Origin: Serratia sp. FDAARGOS_506
GTDB lineage: Bacteria; Pseudomonadota; Gammaproteobacteria; Enterobacterales; Enterobacteriaceae
Assembly (NCBI RefSeq): GCF_003812745.1
Contig: NZ_CP033831.1
Span: 3,472,001 to 3,536,000, forward strand
Reading direction: 5' to 3'
DNA length: 64,000 bases
Position 1 is the first letter of the stretch, and each line of letters starts with the position of its first letter. A model generated the notes under the pieces. That model was not told the DNA's origin and ran no database searches. It saw only the letters and a program-made list of their open reading frames with translations. Positions 25,373-33,849 of this stretch are shown here, in pieces. The position numbers and the translations under genes are program-made.

Positions 25373-26130
25373 GGGCGTTTTTCCTTTTGATAGTTCCGAC
25401 AAGCGGTGATGAAACCATCAAACAACAGGCGCGACAGGGCATACTCTTCGCTGTTCCACTCCGGGTGCCACTGCACGCCGAGCGCGAAAGGCTGATCGCG
25501 CACGCTGATCGCCTCCACCAGCCCGTCGGCGGCGTGCGCCTCGATGCGAACGCTTGCGCCCAGGGTTTTTGCGCCCTGGCCGTGCAGCGAGTTCACCCAG
25601 AATCTGTTGCAATCCGGTATCAGTTGCGAAAGCAGCCCCCCCTCCTGAACGATGACTTCGTGGGCGGGGGCGTATTGCTGTTCCAGCGGCAGGTCGTGAT
25701 CTTCACGGTGTTCCTGCAGCTCGGGCAGTTCGTACAGGCGGCGATGCAGGGTGCCTTGGGTGGCGACTACCATCTCCTGCATGCCGCGGCAAATGGCGAA
25801 AAGGGGAATGCGCCTGTCGAACGCCTGGCGGATCAGCGCCAGGCTCAACGCGTCTCGGCCAGGATCGGCGTCAGGCTCATCGCCGTTTTCACCATAAAGG
25901 TGCGGCTGCACATTACTGGGGCTGCCCGGTAGCAAAATGCCGTCGAGTCGCGGCAGCAGCTCCGCCAGCATTTCCGGCTCTGCCAGCGCGTGCGGCAGGG
26001 CGATCGGCAAGCCGCCGGCGGTGATAACGGCATTCAGGTACTTTTCTTGCAAGGTCTGTGTGAGGTGCCCGTTTAACCTATACCTGCACATGACGACGCC
26101 GATGACTGGTATGTTAAATATATTGTCCAT
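25369..26130 (-). CDS. puuD: Gamma-glutamyl-GABA hydrolase PuuD
   Basis: 253 residues, class I glutamine amidotransferase-like fold. Nucleophile Cys114 in FAICRGMQEM and the catalytic histidine in GVQWHPEW. It releases GABA and glutamate from gamma-glutamyl-GABA, the last step of the glutamylated putrescine route. It is the first gene of the puuD-R-C-B unit, divergent from puuA. Confidence 0.96.
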   Translation of the reverse strand: MDNIFNIPVIGVVMCRYRLNGHLTQTLQEKYLNAVITAGGLPIALPHALAEPEMLAELLPRLDGILLPGSPSNVQPHLYGENGDEPDADPGRDALSLALIRQAFDRRIPLFAICRGMQEMVVATQGTLHRRLYELPELQEHREDHDLPLEQQYAPAHEVIVQEGGLLSQLIPDCNRFWVNSLHGQGAKTLGASVRIEAHAADGLVEAISVRDQPFALGVQWHPEWNSEEYALSRLLFDGFITACRNYQKEKRP

Positions 26131-26147
26131 GCTATCCCCTTGGTACG

Positions 26148-26300
26148 TTCGAAATTATGAACGATAAGCTTCTCCACCGCCGATTTCGTTCAATATTCTA
26201 TAAATCTAGCAGTCGATTGGGCAATATTCAAACCAAAAGTAACACTTGCAAAACAAATTTGTTTCATCTACGTTTCATTTGTGGGCATTATATTGAACAA
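26148..26300. promoter_or_regulatory. Divergent puuD-puuA promoter region with candidate PuuR sites
   Basis: AT-rich stretch holding repeated TATTGAAC-type elements: AAATTATGAAC (26152-26162), GTTCAATATTCTATA (26188-26202, inverted), a weaker GGGCAATATTCAA around 26219-26231, and ATTATATTGAACA (26287-26299). They resemble the E. coli PuuR site AAAATATAATGAACA. Exact operator limits are inferred. Confidence 0.65.
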
Positions 26301-26349
26301 TACGGTCAATAAACATCGACGACAGCAAAACACAAACGGCGGGTGAACC

Positions 26350-27768
26350 ATGCAGACCAACATCGTAGAAGTGGAAAACTTTGTTCAACACAGTGAAGAG
26401 AGACGAAGTAGCGCGTTCCAGCGTGAAGTGAAGAAGTACCTGGAACGTTATCCATTAACCCAACATGTCGACGTACTGTTGACCGATCTGAACGGCAGCT
26501 TCCGCGGTAAGCGTATCCCGGTCGGCGGCCTGAGCAAGCTGGAGAAGGGCTGCTACTTCCCGGCGTCGGTATTTGCGATGGATATTCTCGGCAACGTGGT
26601 GGAAGAGGCCGGGTTGGGGCAGGAGTTGGGCGAGCCGGATCACGTGTGCGTGCCGGTGCCGGGCACGCTGACGCCATCGGCGGCGGATCCGCAATATATC
26701 GCGCAGGTGCTGCTCACCATGCTGGATGAAGATGGCACTCCCTTTGACGTTGAACCGCGCAATGTGCTGAACCGAGTGTGGCAGCGTTTGCGTCAGCGCG
26801 GGCTTTCCCCCGTGGTAGCGGTAGAGTTGGAGTTCTATCTCATCGATCGTCAACGCGACGCGGAGGGCTATCTGCAGCCGCCGTGTGCGCCGGGCACGCA
26901 AGAGCGCAACACTCAAAGCCAGGTGTATTCCGTCGATAACCTGAACCATTTCGCCGACGTGCTGAGCGAGATCGACGAACTGGCGCGTTTGCAGGGCATT
27001 CCGGCGGACGGCGCGGTGGCGGAGGCGTCGCCGGGGCAGTTCGAGGTCAACCTGCACCATACCGATGACGTGTTGCAGGCCTGCGATCACGCGCTGGCGC
27101 TGAAGCGGCTGGTGCGCATGGTGGCCGAGAACCACAACATGCAGGCCACCTTTATGGCCAAGCCGTATGAGGAGCACGCCGGCAGCGGCATGCACGTGCA
27201 CATCAGCATGCTGAACGCGCAGGGCAACAACGTGTTCGCCGACGACGACGGCGAAGACTCGGCGCTGTTGAAACAGGCGCTGGCGGGCATGATAGCCCTG
27301 ATGCCGTCTTCGATGGCGCTGCTGGCGCCGAACGTCAACGCTTACCGTCGTTTCCAGCCCGGCATGTATGTGCCGACCCAGGCTTCCTGGGGGCATAACA
27401 ACCGCACCGTGGCGCTGCGCATCCCCTGCGGCGATCGCGACAACCACCGCGTGGAGTACCGCGTGGCGGGCGCCGATGCCAACCCTTATCTGGTGATGGC
27501 GACCATTCTGGCCGGTATCGTTTACGGGCTGGAAACCGCGCTGCCGCTGCCTGAGCCGGTGACGGGCAACGGGCTGGAGCAGGACGGGCTGCCGTTCCCT
27601 ATCCGCCAGAGCGACGCGCTGTACGAGTTCGAACATCAGCCGGTGCTCAATGCATTGCTGGGCGAACGCTTCAGCCATGTCTACCTGGCTTGCAAAACCG
27701 ATGAGCTGGTGCAGTTTGAGCGCCTGATCACCGAAACCGAAATCGAGTGGATGCTGAAAAACGCCTGA
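26350..27768 (+). CDS. puuA: Gamma-glutamylputrescine synthetase PuuA
   Basis: 472 residues, glutamine synthetase fold. N-terminal beta-grasp region with LTDLNGSFRGKRIPV; ATP and metal-site motifs VAVELEFYLID, EASPGQFEVNLHH, GSGMHVHISM and NPYLVMATILAG. It ligates putrescine to glutamate with ATP, the entry step of the pathway. Length and the C-terminal ETEIEWMLKNA match the E. coli enzyme. First gene on the plus strand, followed by puuP after about 300 bp. Confidence 0.97.
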   Translation: MQTNIVEVENFVQHSEERRSSAFQREVKKYLERYPLTQHVDVLLTDLNGSFRGKRIPVGGLSKLEKGCYFPASVFAMDILGNVVEEAGLGQELGEPDHVCVPVPGTLTPSAADPQYIAQVLLTMLDEDGTPFDVEPRNVLNRVWQRLRQRGLSPVVAVELEFYLIDRQRDAEGYLQPPCAPGTQERNTQSQVYSVDNLNHFADVLSEIDELARLQGIPADGAVAEASPGQFEVNLHHTDDVLQACDHALALKRLVRMVAENHNMQATFMAKPYEEHAGSGMHVHISMLNAQGNNVFADDDGEDSALLKQALAGMIALMPSSMALLAPNVNAYRRFQPGMYVPTQASWGHNNRTVALRIPCGDRDNHRVEYRVAGADANPYLVMATILAGIVYGLETALPLPEPVTGNGLEQDGLPFPIRQSDALYEFEHQPVLNALLGERFSHVYLACKTDELVQFERLITETEIEWMLKNA

Positions 27769-27898
27769 TCCCGCTCACCCTGCGACTACCGCGCGCGTCC
27801 GGCGCATTTCATCGGCTCTCCTGTGGCCGGTGAGGCTGCGCGCTGCGGTACAGAATTTCTTCTATCACGGCGTACAGGACGCCGACGAGGAAATAATC

Positions 27899-28087
27899 AT
27901 GACTCAGTCATTCCCATGCGCAGACGTTTGCCTGTGCCGCAGTGCCTACGGGCCGGTCGCCGGCCGCCCGACAGTGATCCCAAACCGTTTTTCCCGCCGC
28001 CTGAGCAGCAGTTTCCCCGCGGCCTCTCTGAATGACGTTGCACGGTTGACAGCAGAGGACCAAGAGGGGAAATGCCATGACGATTAA
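27899..28087 (+). CDS. Possible 62-codon leader ORF before puuP
   Basis: The ATG at 27899 has GAGGAAATAATC before it, a good ribosome binding site, and the frame runs 62 codons to overlap the puuP start by 11 bp. The peptide ([18 protein letters not shown], then an Arg/Ser-rich tail) matches nothing I know. It could be a translated leader coupled to puuP, or a chance frame. The rest of the 308-bp puuA-puuP gap shows nothing else. Confidence 0.3.
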   Translation: MTQSFPCADVCLCRSAYGPVAGRPTVIPNRFSRRLSSSFPAASLNDVARLTAEDQEGKCHDD

Positions 28088-29447
28088 AACCATCGACGGC
28101 GGTCCTGCGGGCAAACCGCAGCTGCGCAAATCCCTCAAACTGTGGCAGGTAGTGATGATGGGCCTGGCCTATCTGACGCCGATGACGGTGTTTGATACCT
28201 TTGGCATCGTCTCGGGCCTCACCGACGGTCACGTGCCGACTTCTTATCTATTGGCGCTGGCCGGCGTGCTGTTCACCGCCATCAGCTATGGCAAACTGGT
28301 GCGCCAGTTTCCTACCGCCGGCTCCGCCTATACCTATGCGCAGAAGGCGATCAACCCGCACGTCGGTTTTCTTGTGGGGTGGTCATCGCTGCTCGATTAT
28401 CTGTTCCTGCCGATGATCAACACGCTGCTGGCGAAGATTTACCTGACCGCGCTGTTCCCGGAAGTGCCGCCCTGGGTGTGGGTGGTGGGCTTCGTTATCC
28501 TGATTACCGCCATCAACCTGAAAAGCGTCAATCTGGTGGCCAACTTCAATACCCTGTTCGTACTGGCGCAGGTGGCGATCATTCTGGTGTTCATCTACCT
28601 GGTGGTGCGCGGCCTGCACAACGGCGAGGGGATGGGCACGGTGTGGAGCCTGCGGCCGTTCCTCAGCGAGAATGCGCACCTGTTGCCGATCATTACCGGC
28701 GCGACTATCCTGTGCTTCTCGTTCCTCGGCTTTGACGCGGTCACCACGCTGTGCGAAGAGACGCCCGACGCCGCCAAGGTGATCCCGCGCGCCATCTTCC
28801 TGACCGCGTTGTACGGCGGGGTGATCTTTATCAGCGTGTCGTTCTTCATCCAGCTGTTTTTCCCGTCCATTCAACGCTTCCACCAACCTGACGCGGCACT
28901 GCCGGAGATCGCGTTGTACGTCGGCGGCAAGCTGTTCCAGTCGATTTTCCTGTGCGTGACCTTCATCAACACGTTGGCCTCCGGCCTGGCGTCGCACGCC
29001 AGCGTGTCGCGCCTGTTGTACGTGATGGGGCGCGATAACGTGTTCCCGGAAAAATTCTTCGGTTACATCCATCCCAAATGGCGCACGCCGGCGCTGAACG
29101 TGCTGATGGTCGGGCTGGTGGCGCTGTCGGCGCTGTCGTTCGACCTGGTCACCGCCACGGCGCTGATCAACTTTGGCGCGCTGGTGGCCTTTACCTTCGT
29201 CAACCTGTCAGTCATCAGCCACTTCTTTATTCGCGAAGGGCGCAACAAAAGTTGGAAGGATCGCTTTAATTTCCTGTTCCTGCCGCTGGTGGGGGCGCTG
29301 ACGGTGGGGGTGCTGTGGTTGAACCTGGAGAAGAGCTCGCTGACCATGGGCCTTATCTGGGCGACGCTGGGCTTCGGCTACTTGGCCTGGCTGACCCGGC
29401 GTTTTCGCCAGCCACCGCCGCAGCTGGAGCGGCAGCCGCAGCAATAA
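28077..29447 (+). CDS. puuP: Putrescine importer PuuP
   Basis: 456 residues, APC-superfamily transporter with about twelve helices. Signatures: [58 protein letters not shown] and [23 protein letters not shown]. PuuP is the proton-motive-force-driven putrescine uptake system that feeds PuuA. Start ATG 28077 with AGAGGGGAAA upstream. A terminator follows directly. Confidence 0.95.
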   Translation: MTIKTIDGGPAGKPQLRKSLKLWQVVMMGLAYLTPMTVFDTFGIVSGLTDGHVPTSYLLALAGVLFTAISYGKLVRQFPTAGSAYTYAQKAINPHVGFLVGWSSLLDYLFLPMINTLLAKIYLTALFPEVPPWVWVVGFVILITAINLKSVNLVANFNTLFVLAQVAIILVFIYLVVRGLHNGEGMGTVWSLRPFLSENAHLLPIITGATILCFSFLGFDAVTTLCEETPDAAKVIPRAIFLTALYGGVIFISVSFFIQLFFPSIQRFHQPDAALPEIALYVGGKLFQSIFLCVTFINTLASGLASHASVSRLLYVMGRDNVFPEKFFGYIHPKWRTPALNVLMVGLVALSALSFDLVTATALINFGALVAFTFVNLSVISHFFIREGRNKSWKDRFNFLFLPLVGALTVGVLWLNLEKSSLTMGLIWATLGFGYLAWLTRRFRQPPPQLERQPQQ

Positions 29448-29454
29448 ATTCACA

Positions 29455-29480
29455 GGCGGGAGTTTCCCGCCTTTCTTTTT
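29455..29480 (+). terminator. Terminator of puuP
   Basis: GGCGGGA-GTT-TCCCGCC followed by TTTCTTTTT. Confidence 0.9.
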
Positions 29481-29538
29481 GGCGTGTGCGGCAGTAGAGT
29501 GAAAAAACCGATAAAAAATAATCCATTGGACCCGCCTT

Positions 29539-30432
29539 ATGCCCGCTTTGCCCTCGCGTACCCGCGCCACGTTGTTCGGTCTATTGGCCATTTTGCTGTG
29601 GAGCAGCGTCGTCGGCCTGATCCGCAGCGTTAGCGAAGGGCTGGGGCCGATTGGCGGCGCGGCGATGATTTACAGCGTCAGCGCGGTGTTTTTGTTGGTG
29701 GCGATCGGCGTGCCGAAGTGGCGCAGTTTTCCTCGGCCTTATCTCATCGTCGGCAGCCTGCTGTTCGTCAGCTATGAGATTTGCCTGTCGCTGTCGCTCG
29801 GCTACGCCAATACCCGCCTGCAGGCGATAGAAGTGGGCATGATCAACTACCTGTGGCCTTGTTTCACCGTGCTGATGGCACTGGCGCTCAACGGGCAAAA
29901 GGCCAAATGGTGGTTGCTGCCGGGGCTGCTGCTGTCGTTGTTCGGCATCGGCTGGATCATGAGCGGCGAGGGCGGTTGGTCGCCGGCGCAGATGCTGGCC
30001 AACGTGCGCAGCAATCCGCTCAGCTACGCGCTGGCGTTCAGCGGCGCGGTGATCTGGGCGCTGTACTGCAACCTGACCAAGAAAATCGCCCAAGGTAGCA
30101 ATGGGGTGGTGCTGTTCATCGTGTTAACCGCGTTGGCGCTGTGGCTGAAGTACGCTTTCAGTGCGGAAAGCGGTATGCAGTTCAGCGCCGGCGTGACCGT
30201 GACGCTGTTGTGCGCCGGGGTGGCGATGGGGGCGGGGTATGCCGCCTGGAACGTCGGCATTCTGCACGGCAACATGACGCTGCTGGCCACCGTCTCTTAT
30301 TTTACTCCGGTGCTGTCGGCGGTGTTCGCCGCGCTGGTGCTGCACACCTCGCTGACCGCCAATTTCTGGCAGGGTGTGGCGATGGTGACACTCGGTTCGT
30401 TGATCTGTTGGCGGGCAACCCGTGGAAATTAA
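29539..30432 (+). CDS. yddG: Aromatic amino acid exporter YddG (DMT family)
   Basis: 297 residues, ten hydrophobic helices in two EamA repeats. N-terminal TRATLFGLLAILLWSSVVGLIRS, central NTRLQAIEVGMINYLWPCFTVLMAL and a C-terminal repeat with AAWNVGILHGNMTLLATVSYFTPVLSAVF are YddG-like. E. coli and Salmonella YddG export aromatic amino acids and methyl viologen through the inner membrane. Single gene between puuP and an unknown small gene. Confidence 0.9.
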   Translation: MPALPSRTRATLFGLLAILLWSSVVGLIRSVSEGLGPIGGAAMIYSVSAVFLLVAIGVPKWRSFPRPYLIVGSLLFVSYEICLSLSLGYANTRLQAIEVGMINYLWPCFTVLMALALNGQKAKWWLLPGLLLSLFGIGWIMSGEGGWSPAQMLANVRSNPLSYALAFSGAVIWALYCNLTKKIAQGSNGVVLFIVLTALALWLKYAFSAESGMQFSAGVTVTLLCAGVAMGAGYAAWNVGILHGNMTLLATVSYFTPVLSAVFAALVLHTSLTANFWQGVAMVTLGSLICWRATRGN

Positions 30433-30505
30433 CGGAAATTATCCGCCGTCGGCGCAATGTTGAACTAGAATTTAACTAGCCATGTTGCCTGAAGGAACGA
30501 CGACG

Positions 30506-30778
30506 ATGAGAAGCGACATTCAATTTATTCAACAACCCGAAATCGACGCGCATCACTATGAACGCGGTGATACCGTGCGCTTGACCACGGCGAATCTGCG
30601 GCATGAATATCAGCTCGATGTGTATATCTTGCGCCGTGACGAGAAGCTGATATACGGTTCGGTCGTCGCGGCGGCGCCCAAAACCGACATTCCGGTCGCC
30701 AGTTGGGAGGTCAAAAACGGCGAAGAGGTGGCGTTCCGTCAGGAAAACATCGCCAAGGCGGTGCCGGCGGTGAACTGA
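30506..30778 (+). CDS. Small hypothetical protein
   Basis: 90 residues from ATG 30506, with GAAGGAAC 8 bp upstream. Soluble, mixed alpha/beta composition (GDTVRLTTANLRHEYQLDVYI, KLIYGSVVAAAPK). Followed by a terminator (GCCGACG/CGTCGGC, then TTTTTA, 30814-30840). No family recognised. Confidence 0.7.
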   Translation: MRSDIQFIQQPEIDAHHYERGDTVRLTTANLRHEYQLDVYILRRDEKLIYGSVVAAAPKTDIPVASWEVKNGEEVAFRQENIAKAVPAVN

Positions 30779-30813
30779 TTTCGCTTTGCGTATTTTCTCC
30801 TGATTTTGATGAA

Positions 30814-30840
30814 GGCCGACGTTCATGCGTCGGCTTTTTA
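30814..30840 (+). terminator. Terminator after the 90-residue protein gene
   Basis: GCCGACG-TTCATG-CGTCGGC followed by TTTTTATTTT. Confidence 0.88.
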
Positions 30841-30964
30841 TTTTCCGCGTCGCGATGACGGGCTGGTGACGCCGTGATGACATTTGGCTCAAAAACTGCG
30901 CTAAAAATCGATGTGCATGACAAAAATCACAGCGAATGTGTATTTGAATGAAACATAATTTGAC

Positions 30965-31043
30965 AAATGTGAACGCAATCGATTACCTATTCGCGAAATG
31001 CGTAACTGGATCACAGATTCTTACAGTCAGTGGTTTCTATAAT
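30965..31043 (+). promoter_or_regulatory. tsx promoter region with candidate CRP half-sites
   Basis: AAATGTGA (30965-30972) is a perfect CRP left half, with a weak right half, and GGATCACAGATT (about 31008-31019) contains the right-half pattern TCACA. A perfect -10 TATAAT lies at 31038-31043. E. coli tsx is controlled by CRP, CytR and DeoR; I cannot assign CytR or DeoR sites here with certainty. The rest of the 30841-31151 stretch has no gene. Confidence 0.6.
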
Positions 31044-31151
31044 GCGCGCGTCATCCGAGTTTCTGAGTGAAGACAACGCCAGGTGTCGGCAGACTCATTG
31101 TCATCTTTTCTAAACGGGCAGGAAATGGCCCTTTAAGCATGTGGTAATAAA

Positions 31152-32033
31152 ATGAAAAAAATAGCTCTCGCAGCAGGTGTACTGCTCGCAGCGTCTTACA
31201 GTGCATCATCAATGGCTGATAGCAAAGACAGTCAATATGTCTCCGACTGGTGGCACCAGAGTGTCAACGTGGTGGGCAGCTACCACACTCGCTTCGGACC
31301 GCAGCTGAATAACGACGTATATCTCGAATACGAAGCCTTCGCCAAGAAAGACTGGTTCGATTTCTATGGTTACGTTGACGTGCCGAAGTTCTTCGGCGTG
31401 GGCAACACCCCGGATCGCGGCATCTGGAACAAAGGTTCCCCGCTGTTTATGGAGATCGAACCGCGCTTCTCCATCGACAAGCTGACCGGCACCGATCTGA
31501 GCTTCGGTCCGTTCAAAGAGTGGTACTTCGCCAACAACTACATCTATGATCTGGGCCATAATGCTGATGGCCGCCAGAACACCTGGTACATGGGTCTGGG
31601 CACCGATATCGACACCGGCCTGCCGATGAGCCTGTCGATGAACATCTACGCCAAATACCAGTGGGAAAACTACCAGGCTGCCAACGAGAACAGCTGGGAC
31701 GGCTACCGCTTCAAGGTGAAATACTTCGTGCCGCTGACCCAGGTGTGGGGCGGCAACCTGAGCTACATCGGCTTCACCAACTTCGACTTCGGTTCGGATC
31801 TGGGCAAGGACAGCCATTGGGTTGACGGCACCGGCAAACAGGTGCGCACCGGCAACTCGATCGCCTCCAGCCATATTTTGGCGCTGAACTACGATCACTG
31901 GCACTATTCTTTCGTAGCGCGTTATTTCCATAACGGCGGCCAGTGGCAGGATGGCGCGGACATCGGCACCCCGCAGGGCCCGATCAAGTCTACCGGTTGG
32001 GGTTACTACCTCGTGGTCGGCTATAACTTCTGA
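31152..32033 (+). CDS. tsx: Nucleoside-specific outer-membrane channel Tsx
   Basis: 293 residues with a signal peptide ([22 protein letters not shown]). The mature protein is a 12-stranded outer-membrane barrel; [25 protein letters not shown]-type strands, [38 protein letters not shown] and the terminal LVVGYNF follow E. coli Tsx almost continuously. It lets nucleosides and albicidin-type compounds through and is a phage receptor. The last residue is Phe, as expected for BAM-dependent insertion. Confidence 0.97.
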   Translation: MKKIALAAGVLLAASYSASSMADSKDSQYVSDWWHQSVNVVGSYHTRFGPQLNNDVYLEYEAFAKKDWFDFYGYVDVPKFFGVGNTPDRGIWNKGSPLFMEIEPRFSIDKLTGTDLSFGPFKEWYFANNYIYDLGHNADGRQNTWYMGLGTDIDTGLPMSLSMNIYAKYQWENYQAANENSWDGYRFKVKYFVPLTQVWGGNLSYIGFTNFDFGSDLGKDSHWVDGTGKQVRTGNSIASSHILALNYDHWHYSFVARYFHNGGQWQDGADIGTPQGPIKSTGWGYYLVVGYNF

Positions 32034-32057
32034 TTTTCCGTGTTATCAGAAACAGAA

Positions 32058-32083
32058 AACCCCGCCTGGCGGGGTTTTTTTTC
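32058..32083 (+). terminator. Terminator of tsx
   Basis: AACCCCGCC-T-GGCGGGGTT followed by TTTTTTT. Confidence 0.92.
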
Positions 32084-32087
32084 GTCA

Positions 32088-32267
32088 TCACTGGGCTTGT
32101 TCAACCGGGAGATGCTTCACCGGCATAAACAGCCTGCCTTTGATCACGTGACATTCATTATTTATCCAACTAATGATTTGTTCACGGCTGACGCCTTCCG
32201 CCTTCGCGTAACGATGAAGATCGCCGTTAAAGTGCCGAGTGATGTATTCCATGAGGGTCATTTGCAC
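32088..32267 (-). CDS. Small hypothetical protein with helix-turn-helix-like segment
   Basis: 59 residues if translation starts at the GTG at 32267, which has AGGAG 8 bp upstream. Starts at ATG 32261 or at the longer 32309 are alternatives. The segment HRYAKAEGVSREQIISWINNE looks like a Cro/YdaS-type helix-turn-helix, suggesting a small DNA-binding protein. Rest: short N-terminal helix (MEYITRHFNGDL) and a basic C-terminus. Function unknown. It converges on tsx across the tsx terminator. Confidence 0.55.
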   Translation of the reverse strand: MQMTLMEYITRHFNGDLHRYAKAEGVSREQIISWINNECHVIKGRLFMPVKHLPVEQAQ

Positions 32268-32707
32268 GTCTTTTGCTCCTGAACGCCCACCCGTTGCCAG
32301 CCTGGCCACCGCGGGAGGTTGAGGTTTCTCAGACAGCGAATGTAAATTATCGGCAACTAAATCTCAACATAAAGCACCAAATAGGGGCGACGCCGCTGGG
32401 AAAAAGAATCCCGCACGGAAGGCGGGAAGTGTTCGCTATTATCATTATGGATGATAAGAATAAGATTTGAGGTGCGACGAAAAAGAGCATGCTAACTCTT
32501 TTTTGTTACCGTCCCACGCTAGCGGAAGGCTTATTTTTCTTCAAGAAAAATCTGAGGTAAGTATCGGCATTTTCGAGGCGTTTTGCGTTAAAACAAGATT
32601 TTGGCGCGTCTGCCGTCTCGCGCGCCATCATCTCGGAGTTTTCCTTATACTTCGTCCGGGAAAGCCCCGCTATAGTCAATAGAGTCACCCACGCAGGAAT
32701 ACACAAC
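32268..32707. other. Intergenic stretch without a recognisable gene
   Basis: About 440 bases. I see only two possible hairpins: TCCCGC/GCGGGA near 32409-32427, and AAGAGCATGCTAACTCTTTTTT near 32485-32506, which could be a weak terminator. The promoter of the CigR-like gene probably lies in the last 100 bases. A 71-codon open frame on the plus strand (32467) looks like chance. Confidence 0.4.
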
Positions 32708-33202
32708 ATGAACAAACGTCGTACGACCCTCACGGTGTTGGCGCTGATCGCGTCGCTGGGGTTGTCATCCGCTCCGGCTCTGGCCGATAAAGGCGGCAAT
32801 GGTAACGGCAACGGTAATGGCCATGGCAACAGCGGCAATAACGGTAACCATGGCAATAACGGCAATCACGGTAACAAAGGCAATAAAGACCATTATGATA
32901 ACGGCGTTTATCGCAACGACGACAATCTGATCACCGTCAACCTCTCGCGCGATCGCGCCCGTTCGCTGGCGCACAACTATGGCCTGACCGGCTACCGCTC
33001 GTTGCCGCCGGGCATCGCCAAGAATCTGGCGCGCGGTAAACCGCTGCCGCCGGGCATCGCTAAGAAAGTGGTGCCGCGCTCTATGCTGCGTGAGCTGCCG
33101 CAGTACCCGGGGTATGAGTGGCGTATCGCCGGCGACGATCTGGTGCTGGTCGCACTCAGCACCGCGATTGTGGCTTCCGTTATCAATGGCGTGTTCGACT
33201 AA
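32708..33202 (+). CDS. CigR-like secreted/inner-membrane protein with Asn-Gly repeat
   Basis: 164 residues. Signal sequence (TTLTVLALIASLGLSSAPALA), then an Asn/Gly/His low-complexity run (about residues 27-60), then the conserved CigR region: YRSLPPGIAKNLARGKPLPPGI, KKVVPRSML, LPQYPGYEWRIAGDDLVLV and a C-terminal hydrophobic STAIVASVINGVF. In Salmonella CigR is an antivirulence protein that restrains MgtC; in other genera the role is not known. A related fold occurs in RcnB-type proteins. The Asn-Gly run is encoded by short GGTAAC/GGCAAT repeats likely to vary in number. A terminator follows (33222-33248). Confidence 0.8.
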   Translation: MNKRRTTLTVLALIASLGLSSAPALADKGGNGNGNGNGHGNSGNNGNHGNNGNHGNKGNKDHYDNGVYRNDDNLITVNLSRDRARSLAHNYGLTGYRSLPPGIAKNLARGKPLPPGIAKKVVPRSMLRELPQYPGYEWRIAGDDLVLVALSTAIVASVINGVFD

Positions 33203-33221
33203 CATCTGTCGAGCGTTATCG

Positions 33222-33248
33222 GGCCTCGCTGCGGCGGGGCCTTTTTAT
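33222..33248 (+). terminator. Terminator of the CigR-like gene
   Basis: GGCCTCGC-TGCG-GCGGGGCC, with one G-T pair, followed by TTTTTATTT. Confidence 0.85.
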
Positions 33249-33315
33249 TTGCCAGCGCGGGGCTGACGTGGTGAACTTTAGCCCTGACTTTTCACTGCAT
33301 CATAAGGGAGGTGCC

Positions 33316-33846
33316 ATGTTCAGGGCGTTATTGATCGCCTGTTGTTTGACCAGTTTTCCGGCGTTGGCGGACGGCGCTGCCGCTATCGGCGAACTGGTGA
33401 ACCAACGGTTGTCGTTGATGAAAGATGTTGCCGGTTACAAGGCGCAGCAACATTTGCCGATCGAAGACCTGGCGCAGGAGGCGAAGGTATTGGCCAGCGC
33501 GCAGGCGGAAGCGGGGCGTTTGGGGCTTGAGCCTGCGTCGGTGCGGCCTTTCATCGCCGCGCAGATGGACGCCGCCAAGGCGATTCAGTATCGCTATCGC
33601 GCCGACTGGCTGGCGAGCCCGGAACACGGGTGGCAGCCGCGCCCGTTGGCGCAGGTGCGCCCGCAGATTGCGCGGTTGAGCAGCCAGATATTGCAAAAGT
33701 TGGCGGAGCGGCTGCGCGCCGGCCCGCTTGGCGAAGCGGATCGGGCGGCGTTTATGGCGTCCGTTGAGCAGGTAAATCTCAGCGCTGCCGACAAACGGCG
33801 ATTGGCGGATGCGCTGCTGGCGGTCAAAGCCGGCAGCGCACGCTGA
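33316..33846 (+). CDS. Secreted (periplasmic) chorismate mutase, AroQ-gamma type
   Basis: 176 residues from ATG 33316 with AAGGGAGG 7 bp upstream. Signal peptide FRALLIACCLTSFPALA. The mature part starts with the AroQ helix: LVNQRLSLMKDVAGYKAQQHLPIED, followed by FIAAQMDAAKAIQYRYRADW. This is the pattern of exported, monofunctional *AroQ chorismate mutases found in Salmonella, Erwinia and Mycobacterium. They turn chorismate to prephenate in the periplasm; a role outside normal aromatic synthesis is suspected but unproved. It converges on the serine hydrolase with 3 bp between stops. Confidence 0.88.
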   Translation: MFRALLIACCLTSFPALADGAAAIGELVNQRLSLMKDVAGYKAQQHLPIEDLAQEAKVLASAQAEAGRLGLEPASVRPFIAAQMDAAKAIQYRYRADWLASPEHGWQPRPLAQVRPQIARLSSQILQKLAERLRAGPLGEADRAAFMASVEQVNLSAADKRRLADALLAVKAGSAR

Positions 33847-33849
33847 GCG

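Noticed and set aside
32750-32900. Short repeats that could look like a CRISPR array
   Set aside because: Six-base repeats inside a coding frame for Asn-Gly; no spacers of constant length and no cas genes in the window.
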